A stretch of DNA of 64,000 nucleotides. It comes from Rutstroemia sp. NJR-2017a BVV2 (Eukaryota > Ascomycota > Leotiomycetes > Helotiales > Rutstroemiaceae). Position 1 is the first letter of the stretch. Every line of letters begins with the position of its first letter. A program made the translations under genes and the position numbers. The stretch covers positions 1 to 64,000 of the forward strand of contig NJPS01000062.1 of NCBI GenBank assembly GCA_002946415.1, read 5' to 3'. Below are positions 1 through 11,605 of this stretch, piece by piece. The notes under the pieces were generated by a model. It worked only from the letters and a program-made list of their open reading frames with translations, searched no databases and was not told where the DNA came from.

Positions 1-79
1 TTTACTTGGAAATCCTGGAAAACCGGCGGATTCACGGATACCCGCCGGATTTCTAATAATCCGCCGGATTTCAGGAGCT

Positions 80-190
80 ACTGCGGATATCCGCGGATTA
101 TCCGCAGTAGTACCACTTAGAAATCGCCAAAATCCGCTCCGGTCCGGATTAATCCGCGGATCCCTTTGAACCTAAGTGGTAGTACCACGG
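80..190. repeat. GC-rich dyad/hairpin segment
   Basis: Positions 80-89 (ACTGCGGATA) and 99-108 (TATCCGCAGT) are perfect inverted arms around a palindromic TCCGCGGA centre. A second inverted pair lies at 112-121 and 172-181 (TACCACTTAG / CTAAGTGGTA). Repeated CCGCCGGAT and CCGCGGAT words fill the preceding 60 bases. The segment is much more GC-rich than the DNA after it. It may be the end of a transposon or another structured repeat; no gene is seen. Confidence 0.5.
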
Positions 191-279
191 AGCTCCGTTT
201 GCGCAGCCTAAGAATAATCTAATTAGATAATTAGAAAATAGGAACAGATCTTATTTAGATTTCAGATATAATTGATCTT

Positions 280-930
280 TTTCCAAGGATAGTCTTTCTC
301 CAAGAATTAGTCTTTCTTTGGGGACTAATCTTTCTTTGGGAACTAGTCTTTCTTCGGGGACTAGTCCCTCCGCATATTTTGAAATATACTATACTAGTCT
401 CTTTCTATATATCAGTCTCTTTCTACATACTAGTCTCTTTCTATATACTAGTCTCCCTCTATATACTAGTCTCCCTACATAAATTAGTCTCTTTCTATAT
501 ATTGGTCTCCTTGAGAAATCTTATACTAGTCTCTCTCTATATACTGGTCTCCTTAATATATATCATACTAGTCTCTTTCTGCGTACTAGTTTCTCGTTAC
601 ATACTAATCTCCCTCTGCCTACCAGTCTCCCTCTGCGTATCAGTCTCTTTCTGTGTACTAGTCTCTCTCCACATACTGGTCTCCCTCCGCGTACTAGTCT
701 CTCTCCGCATATTAGTCTTTTCAAATAATAATTTCTTTTTCTGTATACTAGTCTCTCTCTATATACTAGTCTACTAGGAAGATTAATCTCATTTCAAGGA
801 TTAGTCTTTCCCTGAGAACTGGTCTTTCCTTGAGGACTAATATTTTTTTAAGAACTACCCTTTCTTTTAAGAATAATCTTTCTTGAGGGATAATTCTTTC
901 CTGGAGAACTGGTCTTTTCTTAACTTCTTC
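280..930. repeat. CT-rich minisatellite, ~18-bp unit
   Basis: Imperfect tandem copies of a unit close to ATACTAGTCTCTTTCTAT (18 bp, with some insertions) run through this stretch. The first and last parts use a related longer unit with CTTTGGGGACTAGT. Because the unit is a multiple of three, one frame stays open from 379 to 777 and would encode a monotonous ILVSFY repeat. I treat that as a by-product of the repeat and not as a gene. Confidence 0.75.
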
Positions 931-1446
931 AATATACGATATAGTTTTACTATCTTCCTTGGTATGAAATGACCTATGCTTACACGGCGCCTACAACCCA
1001 CTGATAGAACAATAATGTTAAAAATAGTATGTGTTAAGCCTTTTCGATGAAATGTACTAAGTAAGGAAGAACACCTCTCTGAGTGTGCATTCTAAATGCG
1101 GGACGTTAGCGAAGTCAAACTTATGGCTGAGACTGTTTAAAATATCGATTAAACTTGCTAAATGAGGTAGTTTTATTATGTAATTCGGCGAGCATGTAAC
1201 TAGAGTCGGAAAAACGGTTCACTGCCTGCTTATGGCTGTCGACTGTGCGTAAGAAACACCTGTTAAAGACTTCATCTTCAGCACAGTGGTAGTATGAATT
1301 CTTGGTGTATTATACAATAAGATATTTCTGGTGTCATTGTATCGTACAGTTTTCTCTAGACCCTTTGTGCCCAAAAAGAAAAAGATCCAAATTCCCCCTA
1401 CCTCCCCAAAAAAACGCCTCACAATACTAACACCCAGTTGCTTCCC
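931..1446. other. intergenic, no gene seen
   Basis: About 500 bases downstream of the FunK1 kinase gene. Only short open frames without family resemblance are present. The stretch probably includes the 3' untranslated region of the minus-strand kinase gene. Confidence 0.4.
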
Positions 1447-4090
1447 TTATGCATTTACCTGTTCCTCCTTCCCCAGACGGTCGATTGCCGTGTTGAACGC
1501 CATGATCATCCCATCGTACATTATATCACTGTCGTGGAACGTTCCTGTAAATATGTCCCCATCCCTGATTGGAAAGAGAACAGACCGGAGCTCACGAGCC
1601 AACGGCTTGAGGTTCTCGAACTTCGGCGCAAACTCCGCGATGATGTTCTCAAATCGATTTTTGCCCATATCCCCCACCTTATTCCGAGCAATTTCTGTAT
1701 ATGTTCCAGTATACCAACCTCGCAGTATATTTGTCTTCGCTCTCACCAACTTGCTGGGTTTTTGCCTGCCCGTATCTTCGTAGCCATATCGAATGCACAT
1801 CCATAAGAAAACGTAAAAAAATGACTCGAGGTCGTGCCGATATGTGTGACCGTTGCCTTCAAGAACCTCGATCGCCATAAACTGCATTGTGCCAGTCCGG
1901 TGACGAGCCCCACTTGGCATACTGTCCAGCTCCTTTGCCAAGTCCAAGTCAATTAGTCTTCCTTTCGGGTCACCTTCAGCAGGGAGCTCGGTGATGATGA
2001 TGTTATTTTCGGAGATATCCCGATGTAGAATCTTTCCATTCTCTAGTAGCGACCTATGGCCTCGGATAGCATCACGTAGCACCTCTAAAAGCTCTCTAAC
2101 TGAACGATATTCGCGGAGAGGTCGTCCAGCCGGTGAAGTTACCAAACAGTAGTTCACTCGGTTGTCGTACGTCTCACTTTCGCAATCCGTGAAACTGTCG
2201 ACTCCGGCTTCTTGAATACAGTCAACGTTATTCCGCTGCCACTCATTCCGGCAGTGGGCCAGACTGTCAACTACCGTTTCTTGAATGCTGTGAGCGCCGA
2301 TTGCATCTGGCTCGCGTTCTTTAATCCGCATATTCGTCCCGCTGGCATGACTACCGTCGGATTTAGATCTCTTCAGTCTGCTCCCCGGATCAAATCTTTC
2401 ATTTCTTTTTCTTTTCCTTCCAGAGGAAGATGTACTTGCACCAATTCCTAGGCCCTTCAAGCGATTCGAACTACTCTCTGATCTTCCTCTGAGACTTGAT
2501 TTAGAGTACGCCCGACTGGATTCCGGACTACTGTCGACCCAAGAGGCTTTGCTCGATAGCTTTCGTGGCCTTCCGAACTTCATGTCTCGTCGGAAATGCG
2601 AAATAGTGTCCGGGTCGCCGTCAATAACAATCTGCTCATGATTAAACCACGCAGCAATGCCCGTAACTCCCCTCTCTTTGGCCAACTTCAACAGTTCTCC
2701 CTCCCGCTGCCTTTTATCAGACGGCCAAGCAAACTTGACCACATACTCCCATTCTGTGGAGTCGCTCCTCCTTCCTCGATAACACGTTGTTCCACGACAC
2801 ACTATCGCTTTTGTCGAGGCGATTGGCTTGTCCTCCAAATAAATTTTCACATCTCGTGCCACGATGTACTTGCCGTTGCCATCATGCTTAACGAATGTAT
2901 TCAACCCCAACTCGGCGTCCGTCATCAATGCATACCCAGCAATAACCCTAATGAATCGCTCAGGCTCTTTGTGTACATCGAACTTCTCGGAGTTGTACAA
3001 GCCAGATCTGTCGAATACCCAGAGTCGCATCATGCTTCCGCAGATCGTAAAACCAGGGACGAATCGCCGCTCCGGTTGACTTCCGAACACCTCACGCGCA
3101 TACCCTGCCAACTGTACCAATGTTTTTGTAGAGCCATCCTCATCGGGATTCTGTTTGTGTTCCCCAATGACAAGTACATTTGACCAGTCATGCTCGCCAT
3201 GTAGTAGGACAACGTCGGCGGGAGTGAGAAAAATGTCAAGCTTGCGATCAGCCTCCGAGCCCCTCAACACTTTGCTCGCCGAGGTGTAATACCTGCGGCC
3301 AAGTCCGCTGAGAATAGTGTCCTGGAATTTCATGAACCACTCGAAAAATGGACCTTGAAGTGAAGGCTCTGGCCACCCACTCCAACGGCCTTCTGCATAT
3401 TGGGCCCTCGACTCTTCGTAGATATCCCTCGTATTATTCGTCCAGGACTTCCCCTCGAAGTGTCGTTCGTAGAAGTCTCCGACATCATAGTAGACTCGCC
3501 CGGTAAGCTCCTCGAGTATTCGCTGATCAACTTCGTCGTGTGTTTGTTCAACCTCCCTCTGAGAAGCCGAGCTGGATCGAAGCGGCGTGTCGAGGACGGC
3601 TTTCTCGAAGGCAGTCGGAGGCGTGATGGGATTTGTTCGCGCGACTAATTCAAACACGGCATGCCAAATATCCGCATCATTCCAGGTTGGTGTATCAGGT
3701 TCGTTCCTGACAATGTGGTCGACTAAAGGGATTGCTAATGCGATATCCAGCTGGTTCGAATCCACCCGACCATATAAAATACCAAGGTCGCCAGCTAGAG
3801 TTCTGTCACCAATTCGTGAAGGAAGAATACGGCTTGCTGGTTGATTTTGCAAAGCTAGAATAAGGTCGAGCACAAGACTTTTGACAACTATATATATTAG
3901 TCAGAAACGTAATCCCAAAAAGTTAAGCTATACCTGTAGTAGCAGCTGTTGAAAAGACGATTTGTACTGTATCGGACGATAACACGATACCAAGATCGGA
4001 ACGTATCGATTCAAAGCGATGACGGAAGGTGCTTAACCCTTCCTTGATCGGTTCGCTTCTGATTTTGTCCAGTTCGGAGGCTGTAGCCAT
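1447..4090 (-). CDS. FunK1-type fungal protein kinase
   Basis: Two exons give a predicted 865-aa protein. Exon 1 runs 4090-3934 (ATG at 4088-4090, beginning MATASELDKIRSE). A 46-nt intron spans 3933-3888 (GTATAG...CTGACTAAT...TATAG). Exon 2 runs 3887-1447. The N-terminal half is the conserved extension of the FunK1 family. A basic Ser-rich linker with the string GRKRKRNERF lies mid-protein. The C-terminal kinase lobe keeps the catalytic-loop motif HRDISENN and a DLD in place of DFG (RLIDLDLAKEL), both normal for this family. FunK1 kinases are expanded in filamentous fungi; their substrates are mostly unknown. The long frame alone lacks an ATG and would have to start at a GTG (3873); the exon-1 join supplies a proper start. 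A truncated copy lies at 15456-16172. Confidence 0.88.
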
Positions 4091-4605
4091 AATAGCAGAT
4101 TGAAAAGGTCGTAAATAGAGGACTGAGGACCTGAGATGCGAGGATGTAAGTTATCGCGAATTCGCTGAAGAGTAGTAGCAGGTGCGATATAATTACGTAA
4201 GAAATGCCGATGAAGCGAAGTCAAAAAGGGTCCAGCGCCGGAATAACCCGTCTCTAAATTTAGCTTTCTTTCGAGCCACAATAATTTGGGCTATACCTGT
4301 AGTTACCCGTTGCTGCAACAAAAACGAACTATAACTTGATCGAGCGTACATTTTGAATATCCTATACTAACTATGGCTTCCAGAATTTTTTGCGGTGAGT
4401 ATAGGCGATTGGCAGGTCTTACACGCTTATCGTGGTCCAGATGCAAAGACGATGTTAGTGCCGCTCAGCTGCCGCTCAGCTGAGTGCGTCAGCCTTAACC
4501 TGATATCCTCCTAAGTTTTTTACCCGATTTCGCACCTATGCCGATTCGATAGCTTAATAACTACCGAGAACCTTCTCTCTTGCGATCCTCGAATATAGTC
4601 GAATA
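4091..4605. other. intergenic between divergent kinase and HET genes
   Basis: Likely contains the promoters of the minus-strand kinase gene and the plus-strand HET relic. A short duplicated word GCCGCTCAGCT sits near 4460-4480. No gene or RNA is recognised. Confidence 0.4.
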
Positions 4606-5409
4606 ATGCGTTTGCTACAGTATAATAACGATAGCGATTTCAGCCTGGCCGAATTCTTTGAGAGCGATATACCCAAGTATGCTATACTTTCGCACAGATG
4701 GGGAGCAGAGGAGGTCACTTTCAAAGATCTGATAGACGGTACGAGCAAAAGCAAGGCTGGCTATGGCAAGATACGGTTCTGCGGTGAACAAGCTAAGCGT
4801 AACGGCTTGCAATACTTTTGGATGGACACCTGCTGTATCGACAAATCGAACAGCACTGAGCTTGCAGAGGCTATCAACTCGATGTTTCGCTGGTACCGGG
4901 ATGCTACCAAGTGCTTTGTTTATCTGCCCGATGTTTCGCGACCGTGCTCCGATTCGGCCGATGAGTGTAACGAGTCCTGGGAGTCGACATTTCGGAAAAG
5001 CGAATGGTTCACACGAGGCTGGACCCTGAAAGAGCTTATTGCGCCAGCATCAGTCGACTTCTTCTCAAAAGAGGGCCACCTACTAGGCAATAAGGTCTCC
5101 CTGGAACGATATATCTGCGAGGGAACAGGAATTCCCGTCGATGCCCTTTGAGGGAGCCCATTATCTGATTTCAGCATCGCTGAGCGAATGTCGTGGGCGG
5201 CAAGTCGTGAAACATATCGCCAAGAAGACAAGGCATACTCACTACTAGGCATTTTCGACGTCAATATGGCGCTCATCTACAGCGAAGGAAAGGATAAGGC
5301 GTTGCGGCGACTGCGAGAAGAGATTGATAAGACTTCAAAAGGTAGATTCTTCCTTTTTTTTTGTGATTTATTCTTATACGACGAGGTTCTACTGGAATTA
5401 GGTAACTAA
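4606..5409 (+). pseudogene. HET-domain (heterokaryon incompatibility) gene, interrupted by TGA
   Basis: From ATG 4606 the frame encodes a textbook HET domain: MRLLQYNND start, YAILSHRWG, FWMDTCCIDK, and RGWTLKELIAP. It is cut by TGA at 5149-5151. The same frame continues directly after the stop with the rest of the domain (GSPLSDFSIAERMSW, then EDKAYSLLGIFDV and LIYSEGKDKALRRLREEI), so a single CGA-to-TGA change would explain the break. After KTSK a GTAGAT splice donor is plausible at 5342, but no further exon is recognisable before the convergent CorA-like gene. HET proteins trigger cell death in non-self recognition. A truncated 181-aa product could still be made, but the domain would be incomplete. 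I therefore call it a relic. Confidence 0.8.
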
Positions 5410-5488
5410 CCCTTGAGCCTAAGGCCCTTGTTGTATTGGCATATGTTCTATAATTGTTGTAACACTTGTTTGCCTATATATATCCAAT

Positions 5489-7037
5489 CTATCTTACTAA
5501 ATTCTTCTCCAGATCGATTTTGGTTGCTAGGGATTTCCTGAGGAATTTCTCCAAGGTACACCGTAAGAAAATAATAATCTTTACTGCTAATTGGTTGAAT
5601 GGGAGAATAGAAGCGAGCAAGACCACTAAAAGCAATGGCAGTGCTGTAGCAAAGTATATCCAGAACTGCTCTTGCCCTGGGGAGTAGCTTTCCGACATGC
5701 TAAATAGCCCCGTGACCCAGGATAATGGCACAAAGACCAGCGCAATATAAGTGAGCCGCGTGATATTAGCAGCCTGGAGTACCGACTGCCGTGCATCAAG
5801 GAGCTGTACCATCGAAGTTGCTACCGGAACCATCTGCTCAATCGAATGGCTATAGTCCTTAAGTTGCAAGCTTATATAATCAATATCCTTAAGCAGCATA
5901 TCCCACGGCTGCTTCTCAGTTTCTTCGGATAGCCAGTGGCTGATGAATACACTAAGAAGGTGAAGTTTGTGCTGACTTTGTTTGCTTCTCCGCCGCCAGC
6001 GTTGGAGATCGACAATATCGCTATTATGCAGTCGATTATGGATGTCGTGAAGAGAATATTCGTAGTATTTGAGGTAACGGCTCACCAGGTGTATATACAA
6101 AATCCATTCGGCTAGCACAATTTTCATCGGGTAGTATCCGAGGCTGAGAATGCTAGGCTTAGATACCGCAAATCCGGGGGGGGGGTTTTGGAAGTAGTGA
6201 AGCAAGTTGGCAAGCATCGAACTCTTATCCCATAATTCAAAAGAACTATCATGAGTGAGGCCGAAGGAGGAGAATAATGCAGGCTGCTCAAAGTCTTCAA
6301 AACTGCCATGTAAGGGCATACTTGGAAAAGTCCTAGTTCCTGACTCGAGAGTCTCGATGATAGCCTTCGCAGGTGGGTCCGTAAGAATAATAGCTATTAG
6401 TGTTAGAGAACTCACCAAATATAACAATAAAATTCAGGATAGACCTACTATACCATATATCCTCAAGCCTCTTCAGTAGAATAGAGCAGCATCCTCGTGT
6501 AAGAGCGAGTTGCTGTCCTGATAGATGTGGTAGTCGCCTAGTATTGCGGGGAACATTGGAGTCGGTTTTCAGTGCATACGCCGAGTTCTTAAATTGTTCT
6601 GCGCTTCCCAAACCGATCACCTGCTGATAATGGATATGGAGATAACCCTGTGCAGCAAGTTGAGATGGATAAAGAGCAAGAGAAGGTGGAAGAGCTGCTT
6701 TCTCAATATCTGGTAAGTCAGTGCTGATATAGCCGGCAAAGAACAGAGGATCCACATCTAGCAATTGGCCGAGGTGACTTATTAAGGCAGGTGAAATGCT
6801 CTCGATAAATATAACTCGCCCACTAATTGAAGATGCGACTTTGGGTAGCTTTTGAAGTTCAATCTCGGTGATATCGATTGGGCCTGATGAACTGCCATCT
6901 GCTAGATACTCGAGCATGGCAATAGTACTCGCGGCTCTGGGCGCAAGCTTGATATGCTCTGCTAAGCCGGTGATACAAGGATTGATTTGACTTCGAAGCC
7001 TGATGAATTCGCTATATGATGGATTTCTAGCCGCCAT
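5489..7037 (-). CDS. CorA-like Mg2+ transporter family membrane protein
   Basis: Two exons, 7037-6449 and 6393-5489, predict 497 aa. The 55-nt intron (6448-6394) has donor GTAGGT, a CTAAC branch and acceptor CTAATAG, and the join reads LEDIWY-TIILTDPPAKA. The protein has a long soluble N-terminal part and a helical stalk with coiled-coil-like heptads. Two C-terminal membrane helices follow (LTYIALVFVPLSWVTGLFSMS, preceded by the ARQSVLQAANITR helix, then FWIYFATALPLLLVVLLASI). This is the topology of fungal CorA-like proteins. The transporter GMN motif after helix 1 is replaced (GLFSMS), as is common in this group, so ion transport is uncertain. It is transcribed towards the HET relic and divergently from the NLR gene. 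Confidence 0.78.
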
Positions 7038-7810
7038 TTGTTGTCTCGTTTGCTAGTGAGAGGTATACCTCCTGATGATGGATATATATATTAAAGAAAA
7101 AATAGAGAGCCTTTCTTCAATTCCAGTGATATATATATATTTTGAACCTAGATATATATATACCAGATCTAAGTCACAACAATTGTGGCGTCACATTTCG
7201 TCTAACAATATAAGGGCATATCTTCCATTGTACTTGGCTTGCATAATATGCGCATTTCATCACATGTGCTCGGAATGCCCGATATGCATTGCTGAAAAAG
7301 GAACCCGGGAAGGCACAATTGCTTTCCAAAAAGTAACCTTGCAAGACGCCTAGTGAGGCTGAGTGGGGAATAATCACTACTGCGCCATGTATTGTAATGA
7401 ATACTTTGCGGTATACTGTGCCTACGTCTATCAGCCGCTGAGTGAAATATATAGGATTCAGTTACCGCCCTAATATATATATAAAGGGCCGAGCCAGTTC
7501 ATAATATAGATATCAATGTAGTTGAATTGCTGAAGGTGTTGGTTAAGAGCCACCAAGTTTACAATACTTGTATGTAACCCTAGCTCGCTAGACCCAAACA
7601 GGCAAGTTGTGTAACCACCCCCACTTATATTGTATTCGTATCTCCACCCAGCTTATTTTTTTTCTTTGTTTTTCTTTTTACCAGACTTTCTCATATATTC
7701 TGCCTGTTTCATATTTTGTTCGTCTCTTATCTTTTCATAGCTCTTATTTTAGTTCACAAGCACTTGACTCTTATTATCATTGCTATTAACACCTTGTCGC
7801 TTCAAAAAAT
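7038..7810. promoter_or_regulatory. divergent promoter region, CorA-like / NLR genes
   Basis: About 770 bases between two divergent genes. It holds several TATATATA runs (7081-7090, 7131-7162, 7471-7485) and a pyrimidine-rich stretch (about 7650-7760) just upstream of the NLR start, typical of filamentous-fungal 5' leaders. No open frame with family resemblance is present. Confidence 0.4.
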
Positions 7811-10800
7811 ATGGATACTCAATATGAAGCCTCTGCTCAAGCCGTGAACAATAGCATAACCAATCAGCCATTACAAACAAAGATCAATAATCTGATTGGC
7901 CAAGTTCAGCAGCAACGGCCATATGATCAACTCAATAATGAAAGTGTATATTTGAGGTGTACTTTTATCGAGGATATTTGGCCTTTTATCCGCGGTGATT
8001 ATCATGAAATGACGAAAATCTTGAAGGCATTTCTCGAGACTAGTCTGAAGGAGCTTGGTATCAGTGCTGAAGTTTCGGGCCGGGCCAAAGAGGTCGATTC
8101 AGTCAAGAAGACACTAGAGCGTCGTGAAAGTTATCTCCTCCAACAGACCGGAAGAGGGTTTAAAAATGTACAGGAAGTGTTTTATGAGATGCATGATCTT
8201 TCTGGACTTAGGATTGTGCTGGATTACCGGGAGGACCATGGAAAAGCCGACTCATTTATCCAAAAAACTTTCAAAGCACAAAAAGATCCAATCGACTTTG
8301 ACCCTAACCGCGAAATCGGCCAATCTTGGAGGCAGCCATGGTTTGGTGCCTACAAGACTCGGAATCATCGCGTCAGCCTTGCTGAAAACACAACAGACCT
8401 TTCTCAATACACTAATGTTATGTTTGAGATACAGCTTACAACATTTTCGGATGATCTATACAACAAACTCGCACACGATCTATTGTATAAGGGTAAGCCT
8501 GACTCTCTTACTCCCCAAGAGGAGATGGTGATTGATCTATCGCACGGAGTGACTCAATGCTTTGAACTCTGCTTGAGGATACTCAGGGATAAACTGAAAG
8601 GAGTCTCTCACAAGGCGGAGGGATATATAGAAGGGAATGCGGATATCTCGTCGAAGATAGAGAATACACTTGGACCCAGACAGGCGGTGGAAGCTCGAGC
8701 CGCTATAGAAGCCTTTGAACAGAATGCAAGGGGAATAAAGTCGGTCCCGTCTCTGCCGGGCGACGGCTTCACCAGAGAAGAAAGATGGGAGAGTATAATG
8801 AAGAGACTCGAGTAAGTAGTTGTAAAACTTGGTCAGTTGTAATCTCAATTTTGCTAACAGCTCACCAGAGTAATTCTCGAGAAGCATGAACTCGATCCGC
8901 TTCGATCCACGAAAACCCAGGCATGCCTCGCAGACTTGCGGCCGACGGATCCACGTCATGACAAGAAGCGTATCGAGGACACCAAGGGTGGTTTACTAGA
9001 GGGCTTATACAACTGGATCCTAGAAAACTCCGACTTCCGCCAATGGCGCAACGATCAGCAAAGCCGGCTGCTTTGGATCAAGGGCGATCCTGGCAAGGGC
9101 AAGACGATGCTACTCTGCGGAGTTATCAATGAGCTAGGGAGGTCCAGGGCCAAATCGATTCTTCTATCGTACTTCTTCTGCCAGGCTACTGACTCCCGAA
9201 TTAACTCCGCTACAGCCGTGTTACGGGGTCTGATCTATTTGCTTGTTGACCAACAGCCGTCTCTCATCTCGCATATACAGACAAAGTACGACCAGGCTGG
9301 TAAAACGCTCTTCGAGGATACAAATGCTTGGGTTGCGCTGTCCGAGATCTTTACTAATATTCTGCAAGGCCCCAGCCTAGATTACGTGTACTTAATCGTC
9401 GATGCGCTCGACGAATACGTAGCAGACTTGCCAAGATTGATGGACTTTATCGTGCAGACTTCGTCAATATCTCCTCGTATTAAGTGGATTGTCTCCAGCC
9501 GCAACTGGCCAAATATCGAGAAGACGCTCGACACTGCAACGCAGAAGCTAAGGCTTTGTCTCGAGCTTAATGAAAAATCCATCTCTGCTGCTGTTGCGAC
9601 ATTTATCCAGCTCAAGGTGAATTGGCTAGCAAAGCGAAACAAATACAGCAACGATATACAGGAAGCTGTCCAGCTGCATTTAACGCTAAACGCAAACGGT
9701 ACTTTTCTTTGGGTGGCTTTGGTCTGTCAAGAGCTGTCCAATATTTCGGGATGGAAGGCTCGGCAGAAGTTGATAGCGTTTCCACCTGGACTCGATGCCC
9801 TCTACCAGCGGATGTTAGACCAAATCATGGATTCAGAAGATGCTGAGCTCTGTAAAAGTATACTGGCTATCGTTTCAGCTGTGTACCGGCCAGTTACGCT
9901 GGATGAGCTTGTGACTCTTGTGGACATGCCTGACGGAGTTTTTAGCGATTATGAAGCTCTATCGGAGATCATAGGTCTTTGTGGCTCCTTTCTAACGCTT
10001 CGGGGACGCACTATCTTCTTTGTCCATCAGTCTGCCAAAGACTTTTTAATTAAAAAGGCATCTAAAGATATATTTCTTCCTACAATAGAAAATGTGCATA
10101 GCAGCATCTTTTTGCGATCATTACAGGCTATGCCTCGTATACTTCGACGTGATGTCTACAATCTACGCGCTCCCGGAATCTCTATCGACCAAGTCAAGCC
10201 GCCTGATCCAGATCCACTAGCCGCAGTACGGTACTCTTGTCTCTATTGGGTTGACCATCTACTACACTCTAATACTGGAGGGAACTCTAATGACGACCTC
10301 AAAGACAGTGGCTTAGTTCACAGGTTTTTAACCAAGAGTTATCTTTACTGGCTCGAAGCGCTTAGTCTAATGAGAAGCTTGGCAAATGGTATACTAATGA
10401 TTAGGAAGCTCGAGGACTGGGTACAGGTAAGTTTCTTCGTGATTTTAAGCAACAACTTAAGATATAGTTAGAAAACCCATAGCTAATTTAGTAAGGCCAA
10501 TGAAAGTCCCAATCTATATGCATTTGTACATGATGCAAAGAGATTTGCCCTATACAGCCGATTAGTTATTAAGCAGACACCCCTTCAAGCCTATTGTTCG
10601 GCCCTTATCTTCGCCCCAGAAAATAGTATTGTCCGAACAACATTTGAGAAGTGTATTCCACCTTGGATCCAGAAAAAGCCTATAGTAGAACCATATTGGA
10701 ACGCGATACTACAAACGCTCGGGGGCCATATAAGCTCAGTCAATTCAGTTGCTTTCTCACCTAACGGCAAACAAATTGTATCTGGATCTAACGATCGGAT

Positions 10801-11605
10801 AATACAACTCTGGGATACAGCAACAGGACAGCAGATTCTGCCAACACTCGAGGGCTATACAAGCTCAGTCCGTTTTGTTGCTTTCTCACCTAACGGCAAA
10901 AAAATTGTATCTGGATCTAACGATCGGACAATACAACTCTGGGATACAGCGACAGGACAGCAGATTCTGCCAATACTCAAGGGCTATACAAGCTGGGTTA
11001 ATTCAGTTGCTTTCTCGCCTAACGGCAAACAAATTATATCTGGATCTAACGATCGGACAATACGACTCTGGGATACAGCGACAGGACAGCAGATTCTGCT
11101 ACCACTCAAGGGCCATACAAACCTAGTCTATTCAGTTGTTTTCTCGCTTGACAGGAAACAAATTGTATCTGGATCTGACGATCGAACAATACGACTCTGG
11201 GATACAGCGACAGGACAGCAGATTCTGCTACCACTCAAGGGCCATATAAGCTGGGTCAATTCAGTTGCTTTCTCGCCTAACAGCAAACAAATTGTATCTG
11301 GATCTGACGATGAGACAATACAACTCTGGGAGACAGCGACCGGACAGCAGATTCTGCCAACACTTGAGGGCTATACAAGCTCAGTCAATTCAGTTGCTTT
11401 CTCGCCTGACGGCAAACAAATTGTATCTGGATCTAACGATGAGACAATACGACTCTGGGAGACAGCGACCGGACAGCAGATTCTGCCAACACTCAAGGGC
11501 CATACAAGCTCAGTCCGTTCAGTTGCTTTCTCACCTGACGGCAAACAAATTGTATCTGGATCTAACGATGAGACAATACGACTCTGGGAGACAGCAACAG
11601 GATAG
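7811..11605 (+). CDS. RelA/SpoT-NACHT-WD40 NOD-like receptor (open part)
   Basis: Exons are 7811-8811, 8869-10426 and 10496 onward. Introns are 8812-8868 (GTAAGT...GCTAAC...CCAG) and 10427-10495 (GTAAGT...GCTAAT...TAAG). Domains in order: (1) about residues 85-240, a RelA/SpoT-like nucleotidyltransferase fold with SVKKTLERRESY, HDLSGLRIV, FEIQLTT and HDLLYKG; (2) NACHT with Walker A GDPGKGKT (406-413) and Walker B YLIVDALDE; (3) the fungal NLR linker (FVHDAKRFALYSR, PLQAYCSALIFAPE, PPWIQKKP); (4) WD40 repeats. In this receptor family the repeats sense ligand, NACHT oligomerises and the N-terminal domain is the effector, so a (p)ppGpp-synthetase-like effector is inferred. An in-frame TAG at 11603-11605 in the seventh WD40 unit ends the 1,222-aa open product; the frame continues afterwards (see next entry). 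Confidence 0.85.

Noticed and set aside
379..777. 132-codon frame of ILVSFY repeats
   Set aside because: By-product of the 18-bp minisatellite; no start context, domain or conservation.
3871..3873. GTG start for the FunK1 kinase
   Set aside because: A 46-nt intron and upstream exon restore an ATG start and the family's N-terminus.
4033..4281. 82-codon minus-strand frame upstream of the kinase
   Set aside because: Overlaps the true exon 1 in another frame; no homology recognised.
6394..6420. Intron from GTGAGT to CTAATAG in the CorA-like gene
   Set aside because: It would be under 30 nt. The donor GTAGGT at 6448 gives a 55-nt intron in the right phase and a family-like join (WYTIILTDPPAKA).
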